DNA of 64,000 bases. Source: OLB7 sp966250335. Its GTDB lineage: Bacteria > Bacteroidota > Ignavibacteria > OLB7. The translations under genes were made by a program, and so were the position numbers. The stretch lies in NCBI GenBank assembly GCA_966250335.1, contig CBINGZ010000003.1, forward strand, positions 1-64,000, in the 5' to 3' direction. Position 1 is the first letter of the stretch. Every line of letters begins with the position of its first letter. The notes under the pieces are model-generated. The model searched no databases and was not told where the DNA came from. It saw only the letters and a program-made list of their open reading frames with translations. This document shows positions 53,299 through 62,692 of this stretch, piece by piece.

Positions 53299-54734
53299 CG
53301 ATCGCCACCGTGGCGGAACTGATCCGTCTGCTGCCGGGCTCCCTCTTCACGGGAACCCCGGCGAACGCCCGCCGCGCCGTGAAGGGGTGGTCGACCGATA
53401 CCCGTTCTTTGAAAACCGGTGAGGTATTCATTGCTCTCCAGGGGGAGAGCTTCGACGGACATGAGTTCATCTCCGTCGCCGCCGAACGGGGCGCGTCGGT
53501 CGCGATCGTGGCGGAGAGTCGGCTGGACCGGCTCCGCGCCGACGGGATCTCTCTCCCGATGATCGGCGTCGCCGACCCGCTCGAGGCATACGGCCGGATC
53601 GCGACGGCACACAGGGAGGCGTTCGACATCCCCGTGATCGCGATCGCCGGGTCGAACGGCAAGACCACGACCAAGGAGCTTGTCGCCGACGTGCTCGCCT
53701 CGCGTTACGAGGTGCTCCGCACCGAGGGGAATCTCAACAATCTGATCGGCGTTCCTGCCATGATGCTCCGTCTGACGTCGGCTCATCAGGCGGCGGTGAT
53801 CGAGATCGGCACCAACGCTCCGGGAGAGATCGAACGGCTCTGCCGGATCCTTCGGCCGACGCATGGTCTGATCACCAACATCGGGCGCGAGCATCTTGAA
53901 CTGCTCGGTTCGGTGGAGGGGGTGGCCGAGGAGGAAGGGGCGCTCTTCCGGTACCTGCATGCCGAGGGGGGGCTGGCGCTCGTGAATCTGGACGATCCGC
54001 GCGTGGCGCGGGCGGGGCGGCGGGTCGGGCGGAAGCTGACCTACGGCCGAAAGGCCGGCGCCGATCTCCGCGGGACGTTCGGTCCGCTCGACGAGATGGG
54101 GGCCCCGTCGCTTCATGCCGTCGAGAGCGGGAGCGGAAAGGAGTTCGAGGCCCGTCTGAAGATGCCGGGAACCCACGCTGCGCTCAACGCCCTTGCGGCG
54201 GCGGCCGTCGGGTTCGCGCTGAAGGTGCCGCCGACGAAGATCCGGCGGGCTCTGGAGTCCTTCTCCCCTATTATGTATAAGAGCGGCTACGCCCGGCTGG
54301 CGGTGGTGCGCGGGAGGAACGGGGGACGGGTCTTGAACGACACGTACAACTCCAACCCCGATTCGGTCCGCGCCGCGCTGACGACGCTCGGGGCGCTCAA
54401 GCCGGAGCGGGGGGGACGGAGGATCGTGGTGATGGGGGATATGAGGGAGCTGGGGGCCAGTTCGGCCGACGAACACCGGGGTGTGGGACAGGAGATAGCG
54501 GCGAAGCGAACGATCGATCTGGTTCTCTTCTTCGGCGATGAGATGCATCTGGCGCATCAGGCGGTGGAGGCCGAGGGAGCGGGGAGGAAGCGGCCGACCG
54601 TTTCCCTCCATTTCGAGAAGAAGGAGGATCTGATCCGGACGCTGACGGAGACCCTCCGGCCGGAGGATATCGTGCTTGTGAAAGGCTCGCGCGGGATGAA
54701 AATGGAAGAGGTCGTACGGGCGCTCGTCGACTGA
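53295..54734 (+). CDS. murF: UDP-N-acetylmuramoyl-tripeptide--D-alanyl-D-alanine ligase
   Basis: A 479-aa Mur ligase that adds D-Ala-D-Ala to complete the pentapeptide precursor. The ATP loop GSNGKTTTKE is at about 119-128. The middle domain has NIGREHLELLGS, and the C-terminal domain has LNDTYNSNPDSVRAAL and VMGDMRELG, all typical of MurF. The upstream frame to 53250 overlaps murE; the ATG at 53295 within ATGA is preferred. Confidence 0.95.
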   Translation: MTIATVAELIRLLPGSLFTGTPANARRAVKGWSTDTRSLKTGEVFIALQGESFDGHEFISVAAERGASVAIVAESRLDRLRADGISLPMIGVADPLEAYGRIATAHREAFDIPVIAIAGSNGKTTTKELVADVLASRYEVLRTEGNLNNLIGVPAMMLRLTSAHQAAVIEIGTNAPGEIERLCRILRPTHGLITNIGREHLELLGSVEGVAEEEGALFRYLHAEGGLALVNLDDPRVARAGRRVGRKLTYGRKAGADLRGTFGPLDEMGAPSLHAVESGSGKEFEARLKMPGTHAALNALAAAAVGFALKVPPTKIRRALESFSPIMYKSGYARLAVVRGRNGGRVLNDTYNSNPDSVRAALTTLGALKPERGGRRIVVMGDMRELGASSADEHRGVGQEIAAKRTIDLVLFFGDEMHLAHQAVEAEGAGRKRPTVSLHFEKKEDLIRTLTETLRPEDIVLVKGSRGMKMEEVVRALVD

Positions 54735-54819
54735 ATATCGGCTCCGGGCCGGAAGCCGGCCGATGCCGAGGGAACGTGACCGGTACTGGAGCGAACAAGG
54801 GAGAACGGACTTAGGCTGC

Positions 54820-55944
54820 ATGCTCTACTATCTGGCACTATACATCGATCAGACGTTCGGTCCTCCGGGGTTCGGACTCTTCCGCTTCGTGACCTTCCGG
54901 GCGGCCGCCGCGGCGCTGACCGCCCTGCTGATCTCCTTCGTCGTCGGACCGAGGATCATCAGAAGGCTCAAGCAGCGGCATATCGCCGAACTCGGCAAGA
55001 AGGAGGCTCCCAAGAGTCACATGGCAAAGGCCGGCACGCCGACGATGGGAGGGTTGATCGTTCTTCTCTCCCTTCTGGTCCCGGCGATCCTCTGGTGCGA
55101 TATCCAGAGCGCCTTCGTGATTCTGGCGGTCACAGTGACCCTCTTCCTGGGAGGGGTCGGGTTCCTCGACGATTATCTGAAAGTGGTACGGAAGCTCCCG
55201 AAGGGGCTGATCGGACGGTACAAGATCGTCGGGCAGGTGGTGATCGGGCTGGTGCTTGGGGGGACGATCTACTTCTTCCCCGAATGGTTTCCGAGCGGCT
55301 TCGCTCGCTACAACACGTTCACGACGGTCCCCTTCGTGAGCGATGCGCTCTTCAACTTCGGCGTCTTCTACATCCCGATGGTCGTCTTCGTCCTCACGGC
55401 GACCTCGAACGCCGTGAACCTGACCGACGGTCTGGACGGCCTGGCGATCGGCACGGTGACGGTGGTCGGGCTGGCGATGGCGCTGATCACCTACATGAGC
55501 GGCAACGCGGTGGCGGCCGATTATCTGAACATCCCGCATCTGCGGGGCGCCGACGAGCTTTCGATCTTCTGCGCCGCGCTCCTCGGGGCCGGGCTCGGGT
55601 TCCTCTGGTACAACTCGTATCCCGCTCAGATATTCATGGGGGATACCGGTTCGCTCGCCCTCGGCGGCGCCGTCGGAGCCCTGATGATCATGGTGAAGAA
55701 GGAGTATATGATCCCGGTTCTCGGGGGGATCTTCTTCGCGGAGTCCCTCTCGGTAATGGCGCAGGTGATGTACTTCAAGTACACCCGGAGAAAGTATGGA
55801 GAAGGGCGGAGGATTTTCCGCCGCGCCCCGCTCCACCATCACTTCGAAGAGAAGGGATGGCCTGAGACAAAAATCGTGATACGATTCTACATCGTTGCCG
55901 TGCTTCTGGCTATCCTGAGCCTGACGACGCTGAAGATTCGATAG
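54820..55944 (+). CDS. mraY: phospho-N-acetylmuramoyl-pentapeptide-transferase
   Basis: A 374-aa integral membrane enzyme (about ten helices) that makes lipid I from undecaprenyl phosphate. ATG 54820 gives the family start MLYYLALYIDQTFG; the frame upstream to 54763 is not family-like. Catalytic motifs are GFLDDYLKVV, NLTDGLDGLAIG and FMGDTGSLALGG, and the RRAPLHHHFEEKGWPE histidine motif near the C-terminus is intact. Confidence 0.95.
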   Translation: MLYYLALYIDQTFGPPGFGLFRFVTFRAAAAALTALLISFVVGPRIIRRLKQRHIAELGKKEAPKSHMAKAGTPTMGGLIVLLSLLVPAILWCDIQSAFVILAVTVTLFLGGVGFLDDYLKVVRKLPKGLIGRYKIVGQVVIGLVLGGTIYFFPEWFPSGFARYNTFTTVPFVSDALFNFGVFYIPMVVFVLTATSNAVNLTDGLDGLAIGTVTVVGLAMALITYMSGNAVAADYLNIPHLRGADELSIFCAALLGAGLGFLWYNSYPAQIFMGDTGSLALGGAVGALMIMVKKEYMIPVLGGIFFAESLSVMAQVMYFKYTRRKYGEGRRIFRRAPLHHHFEEKGWPETKIVIRFYIVAVLLAILSLTTLKIR

Positions 55945-55957
55945 CAGATCCCCAGTC

Positions 55958-57346
55958 ATGTCTGAAGGTTCAACGACATATTCGGTGCTCGGCGCCGCCC
56001 GTTCCGGTCTGGCCGTCGCAAAACTCCTCCGTCGCGAGGGGGCGCGGGTCCTGGTCAGCGACGTCAGGCCGGCCGACGAGAGCGGCGACGCGATCGAGGT
56101 ATTGAACGAGATCGGGGCGGAGTACGAGTTCGGCGGCCATACCGACCGCGTGCTCGAGTCGGAGGTGCTGATCCTCTCCCCCGGCGTGCCGGACACGGCG
56201 CCGATCGTGGCGAAGGCGCGGGAAAAGGGGATGGAGATCACGAACGAAATCGAGATCGCCGCCCGCCGCTGCCGCGCTCCGATCGTGGCGATCACCGGGA
56301 CCAACGGCAAGACGACGACGACCGAGCTGACCGGCTACATCTTCAGGGCGTCGGGACGGAACACCTTCGTCGCCGGGAATGTCGGGCTCCCCTTCAGCGA
56401 GATCGTGGCGGAGGCGGATGAGACGAGCGTGGTGGTGCTGGAGGTCAGTTCCTTCCAGCTCGAGCATATCTCGACCTTCAGGCCGCGGGCCGCGGTTCTT
56501 CTGAACATCACGCCCGATCATCTGGATCGCTACGGGAGCTTTCAGGAGTATGTCAGGGCAAAGCTTCGGATCACGATGAACCAGTCTCCGGAGGATACCG
56601 TGATCTACAACAGCGACGATCCGAATCTGGAGAGGGTGCCGGGGGAATCGGCCGCCCATCCCTTCGGGTTCAGCATCGCGCGGGAGCTCCCCGCAGGCGC
56701 GTTCGCCCGCGACGGCATGCTGGTGATGCGCGATCCGATAAGCGGTGAGGAATCGGCGCTGATGGAGACCGGAGAGATCGGGATCAGAGGCCCGCACAAC
56801 CTCTACAATTCGATGGCGGCCGCCCTTGCCGCAAGAACGCTCGGTGTGGGATTCACCCATATCCGCGAGGGGCTCAGGACCTTCCCCGGCGTGGTCCACC
56901 GGCTGGAGCCGGTGCGGGAGCTGGAGGGCGTCCGCTACATCAACGACTCCAAGGCGACCAACGTCGACTCGCTCCGCTACGCCCTCAACAGCTTCGCCGA
57001 GCCGATCGTCCTGATCGCCGGCGGCAAGGGGAAGAAGAATGAATACGATGCGATACTTCAGCTCATCCGCGAGAAGGTCAGCGCGGTGGTGCTGGTGGGG
57101 GATGAGGCTGAAGCGATGGAACGGGCGTTCGCCCCTCTGACCCGGACGATCCGCGCCGGATACAGCATGGAGGCGGCCGTGGACGCGGCCCGCGCGGCGG
57201 CGAATCGCGGCGATGTCGTCCTCCTCTCCCCGGCCTGTGCGAGCTTCGACATGTTCAGGAACTATGAACATCGCGGTGAGACATTCAAGAAGATTGTGAA
57301 CGATCTGGCATCCGGCGGGATCGCCGATCGGGAGAACGATTCGTGA
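55958..57346 (+). CDS. murD: UDP-N-acetylmuramoyl-L-alanine--D-glutamate ligase
   Basis: A 462-aa cytoplasmic Mur ligase. The N-terminal Rossmann-like domain has YSVLGAARSGLAVAKLL. The P-loop GTNGKTTTTELTG is at about 113-125, followed by NITPDHLDRYGS. The C-terminal domain has YINDSKATNVDS and LIAGGKGKKNEYD, typical of MurD. It starts 13 bases after mraY, and its stop overlaps the ftsW GTG start. Confidence 0.95.
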   Translation: MSEGSTTYSVLGAARSGLAVAKLLRREGARVLVSDVRPADESGDAIEVLNEIGAEYEFGGHTDRVLESEVLILSPGVPDTAPIVAKAREKGMEITNEIEIAARRCRAPIVAITGTNGKTTTTELTGYIFRASGRNTFVAGNVGLPFSEIVAEADETSVVVLEVSSFQLEHISTFRPRAAVLLNITPDHLDRYGSFQEYVRAKLRITMNQSPEDTVIYNSDDPNLERVPGESAAHPFGFSIARELPAGAFARDGMLVMRDPISGEESALMETGEIGIRGPHNLYNSMAAALAARTLGVGFTHIREGLRTFPGVVHRLEPVRELEGVRYINDSKATNVDSLRYALNSFAEPIVLIAGGKGKKNEYDAILQLIREKVSAVVLVGDEAEAMERAFAPLTRTIRAGYSMEAAVDAARAAANRGDVVLLSPACASFDMFRNYEHRGETFKKIVNDLASGGIADRENDS

Positions 57347-58593
57347 ACGGCGGACCGACAAACGGCAGAACGATGATCGGAACGATGATCGGATCAACGA
57401 AGGGGATCGGAACGACCCCGGGCGCCGCGAGCGGCCGGCCGGCCGTGGCGTCGCCGCGCGGGCACACCGACTGGTTTCTGCTGCTCGGCGTGCTGGGGCT
57501 GCTCCTCTTCTCCGTGGCGTTCGTCTACTCCGCCTCCTCCGGGTTCGCCGACGAGAGGACCGGGTCATCGGAGACCTTCTTCTGGAGCCACGCGATCCGC
57601 GTGCTGGCCGGGGTCGGGATCATGCTCCTCTTCTCCCGTCTCGACTACCACTGGCTGGAGCGCTGGTCGAAGCCGATGCTGGTGGGGGCGCTCGGCATGC
57701 TCCTCTTCGTGCTCTTCGAAGGGACGAGAATGAAGGGGGCGACACGATGGATCGACGTCGGGCTCATCTCCTTCCAGCCCTCGGAGTTCGCGAAGTTCGC
57801 GCTGATCGGACATCTGGGAGTGATGCTGGCCGACAAGCGGGATTATATCGGCGACCTGAAGTTCAGCTTCGTGCCGATGATGTTCTGGACCGCGCTCGTC
57901 TGCGGACTCGTGGCGGTGCAGCCGAACATGTCGACCTCGCTCGTGATCTTCATGGTCGCCATGTCGGTCCTCTTCATCGGCGGGGCGAACATGAAACACC
58001 TTCTCTCGGTGGCTCTCGGCGGTGTGGTCGTGGGGGCGCTCTACGCGGTCTCCGCCGAGTACCGGATGCGCCGGATCATGGCGTTCATCGGGCTTCATTC
58101 CGAAGGGGAGGCGAGCCTGGCGAGCGGCGACAACTACCAGCTCACGCAGGGGCTGCTCGCCTTCGGGTCGGGAGGGATCTTCGGCGTGGGACCGGGACAC
58201 AGCCGGCAGAGGTTCCACCTGCCGGAGCCGTTCGGGGATTTCATCTTCTCGATCATCGGCGAGGAGTACGGATATATCGGAACGCTCCTCATCCTTGGAG
58301 TCTTCGGCGTCATCATCTGGCGCGGTCTTCTGGTGGCCCGGCAGGCTCCGGACGATCTGGGAAGGAACGTGGCGGCGGGGGTGACCCTGATCATCGGTTT
58401 CTACGCGGTCATCAACGCCTGCGTGACGACGGGGCTCCTCCCGACCACCGGGCTGCCGATGCCGTTCATCAGCTACGGCGGAAGCGCCGTCCTCTTCAGC
58501 GCGGCGGCCGTCGGAATCCTGCTGAACATATCGCAGCAGGCGAACGTGATGCCGCATCAGGTCCCTGCTCCGGCGTTTGCGGAGGCGGGGTGA
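57343..58593 (+). CDS. ftsW: septal peptidoglycan glycosyltransferase FtsW
   Basis: A 416-aa SEDS-family polymerase of septal glycan strands, working with FtsI. A Gly/Thr-rich cytoplasmic tail of about 44 residues precedes about ten membrane helices. The typical motifs QPSEFAKFALI, GPGHSRQRFHLPEPFGDFIF, IGEEYGYIG and LPMPFISYGGSAVLFS are present. GTG 57343 overlaps the murD stop (GTGA), and the next gene likewise starts by GTGA at 58590. Confidence 0.95.
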   Translation: MNGGPTNGRTMIGTMIGSTKGIGTTPGAASGRPAVASPRGHTDWFLLLGVLGLLLFSVAFVYSASSGFADERTGSSETFFWSHAIRVLAGVGIMLLFSRLDYHWLERWSKPMLVGALGMLLFVLFEGTRMKGATRWIDVGLISFQPSEFAKFALIGHLGVMLADKRDYIGDLKFSFVPMMFWTALVCGLVAVQPNMSTSLVIFMVAMSVLFIGGANMKHLLSVALGGVVVGALYAVSAEYRMRRIMAFIGLHSEGEASLASGDNYQLTQGLLAFGSGGIFGVGPGHSRQRFHLPEPFGDFIFSIIGEEYGYIGTLLILGVFGVIIWRGLLVARQAPDDLGRNVAAGVTLIIGFYAVINACVTTGLLPTTGLPMPFISYGGSAVLFSAAAVGILLNISQQANVMPHQVPAPAFAEAG

Positions 58594-59678
58594 GCAGACG
58601 CCTCCTCTTCGCGGCCGGCGGCACGGGAGGGCATCTCTTCCCAGCGCTCGCCGTGGCGGCCGGGTGCCGCCGGATCGATCCCGGCGTGGTCGTCGAGTTC
58701 GCGGGGACGCGGGGAAGACTGGAGGAACGTGTGGTCCCCCGCGAGGGATACCGGCTGAATTTTCTCTGGATCAGCGGATTCGAGATCAGCCTCTCCTTGA
58801 AAACATTTCTGCTTCCGTTCAAGATCGCCCTCTCGATCGCGCAGGCGTGGAGGGCGATCGGGCGCCTTCGGCCGCATGCGGTGATCTGTGCGGGAGCCTA
58901 CGTCAGCTACCCGATCGGGATCGCCGCGCGGCTCCGGCGGACACCGCTGATTCTGATGGCCTCCGACGCGCGGCCGGGAATGGCGCTGACGAAGCTGGCG
59001 CCGCACGCGAGCCAGATCCATGTGGCGTTCGAGTCGGCACGCGAATATTTCAGATCAGTCGGGGCGCGATGCGATATTCTTCTGAGCGGCAATCCCGTCC
59101 GGAAGGAGCTGACCGAACCGAAGGATCGCGCCGAGGCGCGCCGGGCGTTCGGACTCGACCCCGGGAGGCCGGTTCTCCTCGCCTTCGGTGGATCTCTCGG
59201 AGCACGATCGATCAACACGGCGCTGGAGACGCTGACGCCGGGATTGCTGGCGAAGGGAATCCAGGTGATCTGGCAGACCGGAAACAGCTACGCCGGGGGC
59301 GAACTGAAGGAATCGGGGCTCTATCGCTCGACCTTCATCGACAGGATGGATCTGGCCTACGCCGCTGCCGATCTGGTCCTGGCCCGCGCCGGAGCGACGA
59401 CTCTGGCCGAACTGGCGGTCGTCGGGCGTCCCTCGATCCTCGTCCCCCTGCCGATCGTCACGGTCCATCAGGGGGCGAACGCGGAGATGGTGGAGAAGGC
59501 GGGCGCCGGGGTGATGATTCGGGACGGCGAACTGGGTGAACGACTCGGGCCGACGCTCGACCGCCTCTTCTCCGAGCCGGAGACGCTGGAACGGATGGCC
59601 GGGCGGATCAGGGAGTTCGGAATCCCCGACGCCGACGAAAGAATCGCAAAAAGCGTAATGGATCTTGCCGGGATATAA
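58590..59678 (+). CDS. murG: undecaprenyldiphospho-muramoylpentapeptide beta-N-acetylglucosaminyltransferase
   Basis: A 362-aa peripheral membrane enzyme that adds GlcNAc to lipid I to give lipid II. The N-terminal glycine loop GGTGGHLFPALAVA is at about 10-23. The acceptor-side ICAGAYVSYPIGIAAR and the C-terminal UDP-GlcNAc motif ARAGATTLAELAVVGRPSILVPLP ... HQGANAEM are present. It starts by GTGA overlap with ftsW. Confidence 0.95.
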   Translation: MSRRLLFAAGGTGGHLFPALAVAAGCRRIDPGVVVEFAGTRGRLEERVVPREGYRLNFLWISGFEISLSLKTFLLPFKIALSIAQAWRAIGRLRPHAVICAGAYVSYPIGIAARLRRTPLILMASDARPGMALTKLAPHASQIHVAFESAREYFRSVGARCDILLSGNPVRKELTEPKDRAEARRAFGLDPGRPVLLAFGGSLGARSINTALETLTPGLLAKGIQVIWQTGNSYAGGELKESGLYRSTFIDRMDLAYAAADLVLARAGATTLAELAVVGRPSILVPLPIVTVHQGANAEMVEKAGAGVMIRDGELGERLGPTLDRLFSEPETLERMAGRIREFGIPDADERIAKSVMDLAGI

Positions 59679-59699
59679 GTGACGACTGGGGGTATCCCT

Positions 59700-60218
59700 A
59701 TGGAGCAGACCTTCAAACATAAGCTCGACATCTACTACGTAGCGACGATCGGGTACGTGCTGACCTTCATCGCCTACGTGGCGATTCACGGGACCCTTAT
59801 CGACGACCGGTTCGAGCTGGTGTGGAACGATCCGATCGTCTATTTCCTCGGGCTCTGCTCGATGGTGGCGCTCGCCGCGCTGATCGTCTACGCAGTGCTG
59901 AACCGCACGGTCATCGTGCGCGAGAAGGAACTGGTGTTCCGGACACGGTTCAAGGAACGGGTCTTTGCCGCGAAGGATGTGGAATGGATCGGGTTTCGAC
60001 CTGATCGCCGGGTCAGGGTCAGGGGTGGGCGCGCCTATCCCGCCGCCAAGATCAAGATCCGGAACCGTCGGCGGCTTCTCCGGCTCGGCGTCGCCAACTT
60101 CGAGCGGCGCGGCGATCTGGCCAAGGCGCTGCGCGACTGGGGGAACCGGAACAACGTGCAGGTGCGGGTCGGCCGCCGCCTGAAACGGCGCAACGAATCG
60201 GAAGGCGATACGGCATGA
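59700..60218 (+). CDS. small membrane protein with PH-like domain, inserted in the dcw cluster
   Basis: A 172-aa protein. Two membrane helices (about 11-31 and 45-66) are followed by a beta-rich, very basic region of about 90 residues (KELVFRTRFKERVFAAKDVEWIGFRPDRRVRVRG ...) with the pattern of bacterial PH-like (bPH) domains. The ATG at 59700 has a ctggggg upstream; GTG 59679 directly after murG is an alternative. It interrupts the usual murG-murC order and so probably acts in or near envelope synthesis, but no function is known. Confidence 0.65.
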   Translation: MEQTFKHKLDIYYVATIGYVLTFIAYVAIHGTLIDDRFELVWNDPIVYFLGLCSMVALAALIVYAVLNRTVIVREKELVFRTRFKERVFAAKDVEWIGFRPDRRVRVRGGRAYPAAKIKIRNRRRLLRLGVANFERRGDLAKALRDWGNRNNVQVRVGRRLKRRNESEGDTA

Positions 60219-60345
60219 CCGACGACCCTTCCCGGCCGGCGACCGCCGGAGAAGTTGAAACGGGGGGAAGGGAGGCGATACGATAGTCGTACCGATTTCC
60301 ACGCGGGGACTCCGCGAACAGATTACGAAACTCCAGAGAAGATCA

Positions 60346-61755
60346 GTGTTCCGCAGCATACATAACGTCCACTTCATCGGCATCGGCGGGATCGGCATGT
60401 CCGGTCTTGCAGAGATATTGCTCGATCAGGGCTTCAAGGTGACAGGGAGCGACCTGAACAGAAGCGATATCACCGATCGCCTGGAATCTCTGGGCGCCGT
60501 GATCCACCAGGGACACGAGGCGGCGAACATCGCCGGAGCCGAGGTGGTGGTCTACTCCAGCGCCGTGAAGCCGGAGGAGAACCCGGAGACGGTCGAGGCG
60601 ACACGACGGAAGATTCCGCTGATACGTCGCGCCGAGATGCTTGCCGAGGTCACCCGGATGAAGTACGGCGTCGCCATCGCCGGCACCCACGGCAAGACGA
60701 CGACCACCTCCATGATCGGCCTCCTGCTGATCGAAGGGGGGATCGATCCCACGGTCATCGTCGGCGGCAAGCTCTCCGGTCTCGGCGGCACCAACGCCCG
60801 CCTGGGGCACGGCGACTGGACGGTGGTGGAGGCGGACGAATTCGATCGTTCCTTCCTCTCCCTCTCCCCCACGATCGCCGTGGTCACGAACCTGGAGCGG
60901 GAGCATCTCGACATCTACTCCGGCCTGGAGGATATCAAGCGGGCGTTCGTCGAGTTCGCGAACAAGGTTCCCTTCTACGGCTTCGTGGCGCTCTGTCTGG
61001 ATGAACCATCGCTGGTCGATATTCTTCCGCAGCTCACCAAGAGAGTGCTGAGCTACGGGTTCTCCCCGCAGTGCGATCTGCGCGCCGTGGAGATCTCCTT
61101 CACCGAACGCTCCAGCACCTTCCAGGTGGTGCGGCGCGGCGAACGGCTCGGCTCGGTGACCCTCGGCGTTCCCGGCGAGCATAACGTCAGGAACGCGCTG
61201 GCGGCCGTCATGGTGGGGCTCGAGGTCGGCGTTTCGTTCGAGGCGATCGTGAGCGGGCTGGCGAAGTTCTCAGGGGTCTACAGACGGTTCGAGGTCAAGG
61301 GGGAGCATAACGGGGTGATGGTGGTGGACGACTACGCCCATCATCCCACCGAGGTGAAGGCGACGCTCGACGCCGTAAGAAGAGGGTGGGATCGCCGGAT
61401 CGTCGCGCTCTTCCAGCCCCATACGTTCACACGGACCCGCGACTTCCATGTGGAGTTCGGCAAGTCGTTCTATAACGCCGACGTGGTGGTGGTCACCGAT
61501 GTCTACGCGGCGCGCGAACGGCCGATCCAGGGGATCACCGGTGAACTGATCGCCAACAGCGCCACAGGGTTCGGACATCGCGACACGATTTATGTGCGGG
61601 ACCGCGCCGACGTCGCCGCCCGCACGCTGGAACTGATCAGACCGGGCGACATCGTGATTACGATGGGGGCCGGGGACATCTGGAAGAGCGGCGAGGAGAT
61701 CCTTGCGAAGCTGAGGGAAGGGGAGCCGGAATCCTCCGATCAGAAACATCCGTAA
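60346..61755 (+). CDS. murC: UDP-N-acetylmuramate--L-alanine ligase
   Basis: A 469-aa Mur ligase that adds L-alanine to UDP-MurNAc. VHFIGIGGIGMSGLAEIL at about 7-24 binds the UDP substrate. The P-loop GTHGKTTTTSM is at about 112-122. NLEREHLDIY, FQPHTFTRTRDF and DDYAHHPTEVKATL are the family motifs. GTG 60346 follows agagaag. The gap from the PH-like gene is 127 bases and contains a few weak inverted repeats only. Confidence 0.95.
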   Translation: MFRSIHNVHFIGIGGIGMSGLAEILLDQGFKVTGSDLNRSDITDRLESLGAVIHQGHEAANIAGAEVVVYSSAVKPEENPETVEATRRKIPLIRRAEMLAEVTRMKYGVAIAGTHGKTTTTSMIGLLLIEGGIDPTVIVGGKLSGLGGTNARLGHGDWTVVEADEFDRSFLSLSPTIAVVTNLEREHLDIYSGLEDIKRAFVEFANKVPFYGFVALCLDEPSLVDILPQLTKRVLSYGFSPQCDLRAVEISFTERSSTFQVVRRGERLGSVTLGVPGEHNVRNALAAVMVGLEVGVSFEAIVSGLAKFSGVYRRFEVKGEHNGVMVVDDYAHHPTEVKATLDAVRRGWDRRIVALFQPHTFTRTRDFHVEFGKSFYNADVVVVTDVYAARERPIQGITGELIANSATGFGHRDTIYVRDRADVAARTLELIRPGDIVITMGAGDIWKSGEEILAKLREGEPESSDQKHP

Positions 61756-61768
61756 CCGATACGCGAAG

Positions 61769-62692
61769 TTGATCGCACTGGACGATATCCGCAAAAGCTT
61801 CAGGGGACGCATCGCCCTCACCGAGACGATGGCTCCCTATACGACCTTCCGGATCGGCGGGCCGGCGGATATCTACCTTGAACCGCTCGACAAGGAGGAT
61901 GCGCTGGCGCTCATCCGCTATCTGCATCGCGAGAAGACCCACTATTTCCTGATGGGGAACGGGAGCAACATCCTGATCTCCGACGAGGGGATCAACGGGG
62001 CGGTGGTCAATCTGGAGGTCGGGTTCAACTACGTCCGGACCGAGGATGACGGAACGATCGTGGCGGGAGCCGGTGTCAAGCTGGCGAAGTTCGTCGACTT
62101 CTGCATCGCCAACGGCCGCGGCGGCGCGGAGATGCTGGCGGGCATCCCCGGCACCCTGGGGGGCGGGATCATTATGAACGCGGGGGCCTACGGCGGAGAG
62201 ATCTCCGATTACATGGTCTCGGTGGAACTGATCCGAAACGACAGGATCGTGAAGATCTCCAAGGAGGAAGGGGGCTTCGCCTACAGGACCTCGGCTCTGC
62301 AGGGGGATGTGGTCCTTGAGGCGGTCTTCGACTTCCCCCGGGGAATGCCGGAGAAGATGAAAATAGTACGTCGCGAGACGATGTTGAAAAGGAACAGCTC
62401 CCAGCCCGTGCAGTGGCCGAACGCCGGAAGCATCTTCAAGAATCCTCCCGGCGATTACGCGGCCCGGCTGATTCAGGAGTGCGGGCTCAAGGGGGAGGCC
62501 GTGGGGAAGGCGCAGATCAGCGAGCAGCACGCCAACTTCATCATCAACCTGGGGGGCGCATCCTCCCGCGATGTGTTGACCCTGATCGGGATCGCCCGTC
62601 AGGCGGTCCGGGAGAAGTTCGGGATCGAGCTGGAGCTGGAGATCAAGCTTGTGGGATTTCAGAACGTGATGGACGAGAATCGGACCGCATAA
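61769..62692 (+). CDS. murB: UDP-N-acetylenolpyruvoylglucosamine reductase
   Basis: A 307-aa FAD enzyme that reduces enolpyruvyl-UDP-GlcNAc to UDP-MurNAc. FAD-binding motifs TTFRIGGPADIYLEP, NGSNILISDEGINGAVV and GIPGTLGGGIIMNAGAYGG are present. GSIFKNP near 228-234 carries the catalytic serine, and a C-terminal Glu lies in LELEIKLVG. It appears to be the short form of MurB. Start TTG 61769 fits the family length. It ends directly at the ftsQ start. Confidence 0.94.
   Translation: MIALDDIRKSFRGRIALTETMAPYTTFRIGGPADIYLEPLDKEDALALIRYLHREKTHYFLMGNGSNILISDEGINGAVVNLEVGFNYVRTEDDGTIVAGAGVKLAKFVDFCIANGRGGAEMLAGIPGTLGGGIIMNAGAYGGEISDYMVSVELIRNDRIVKISKEEGGFAYRTSALQGDVVLEAVFDFPRGMPEKMKIVRRETMLKRNSSQPVQWPNAGSIFKNPPGDYAARLIQECGLKGEAVGKAQISEQHANFIINLGGASSRDVLTLIGIARQAVREKFGIELELEIKLVGFQNVMDENRTA

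Noticed and set aside
57747..59678. A 643-residue frame spanning ftsW and murG
   Set aside because: Its first part is an out-of-frame shadow of ftsW; only the part from 58590 is the real MurG. There is no fusion.
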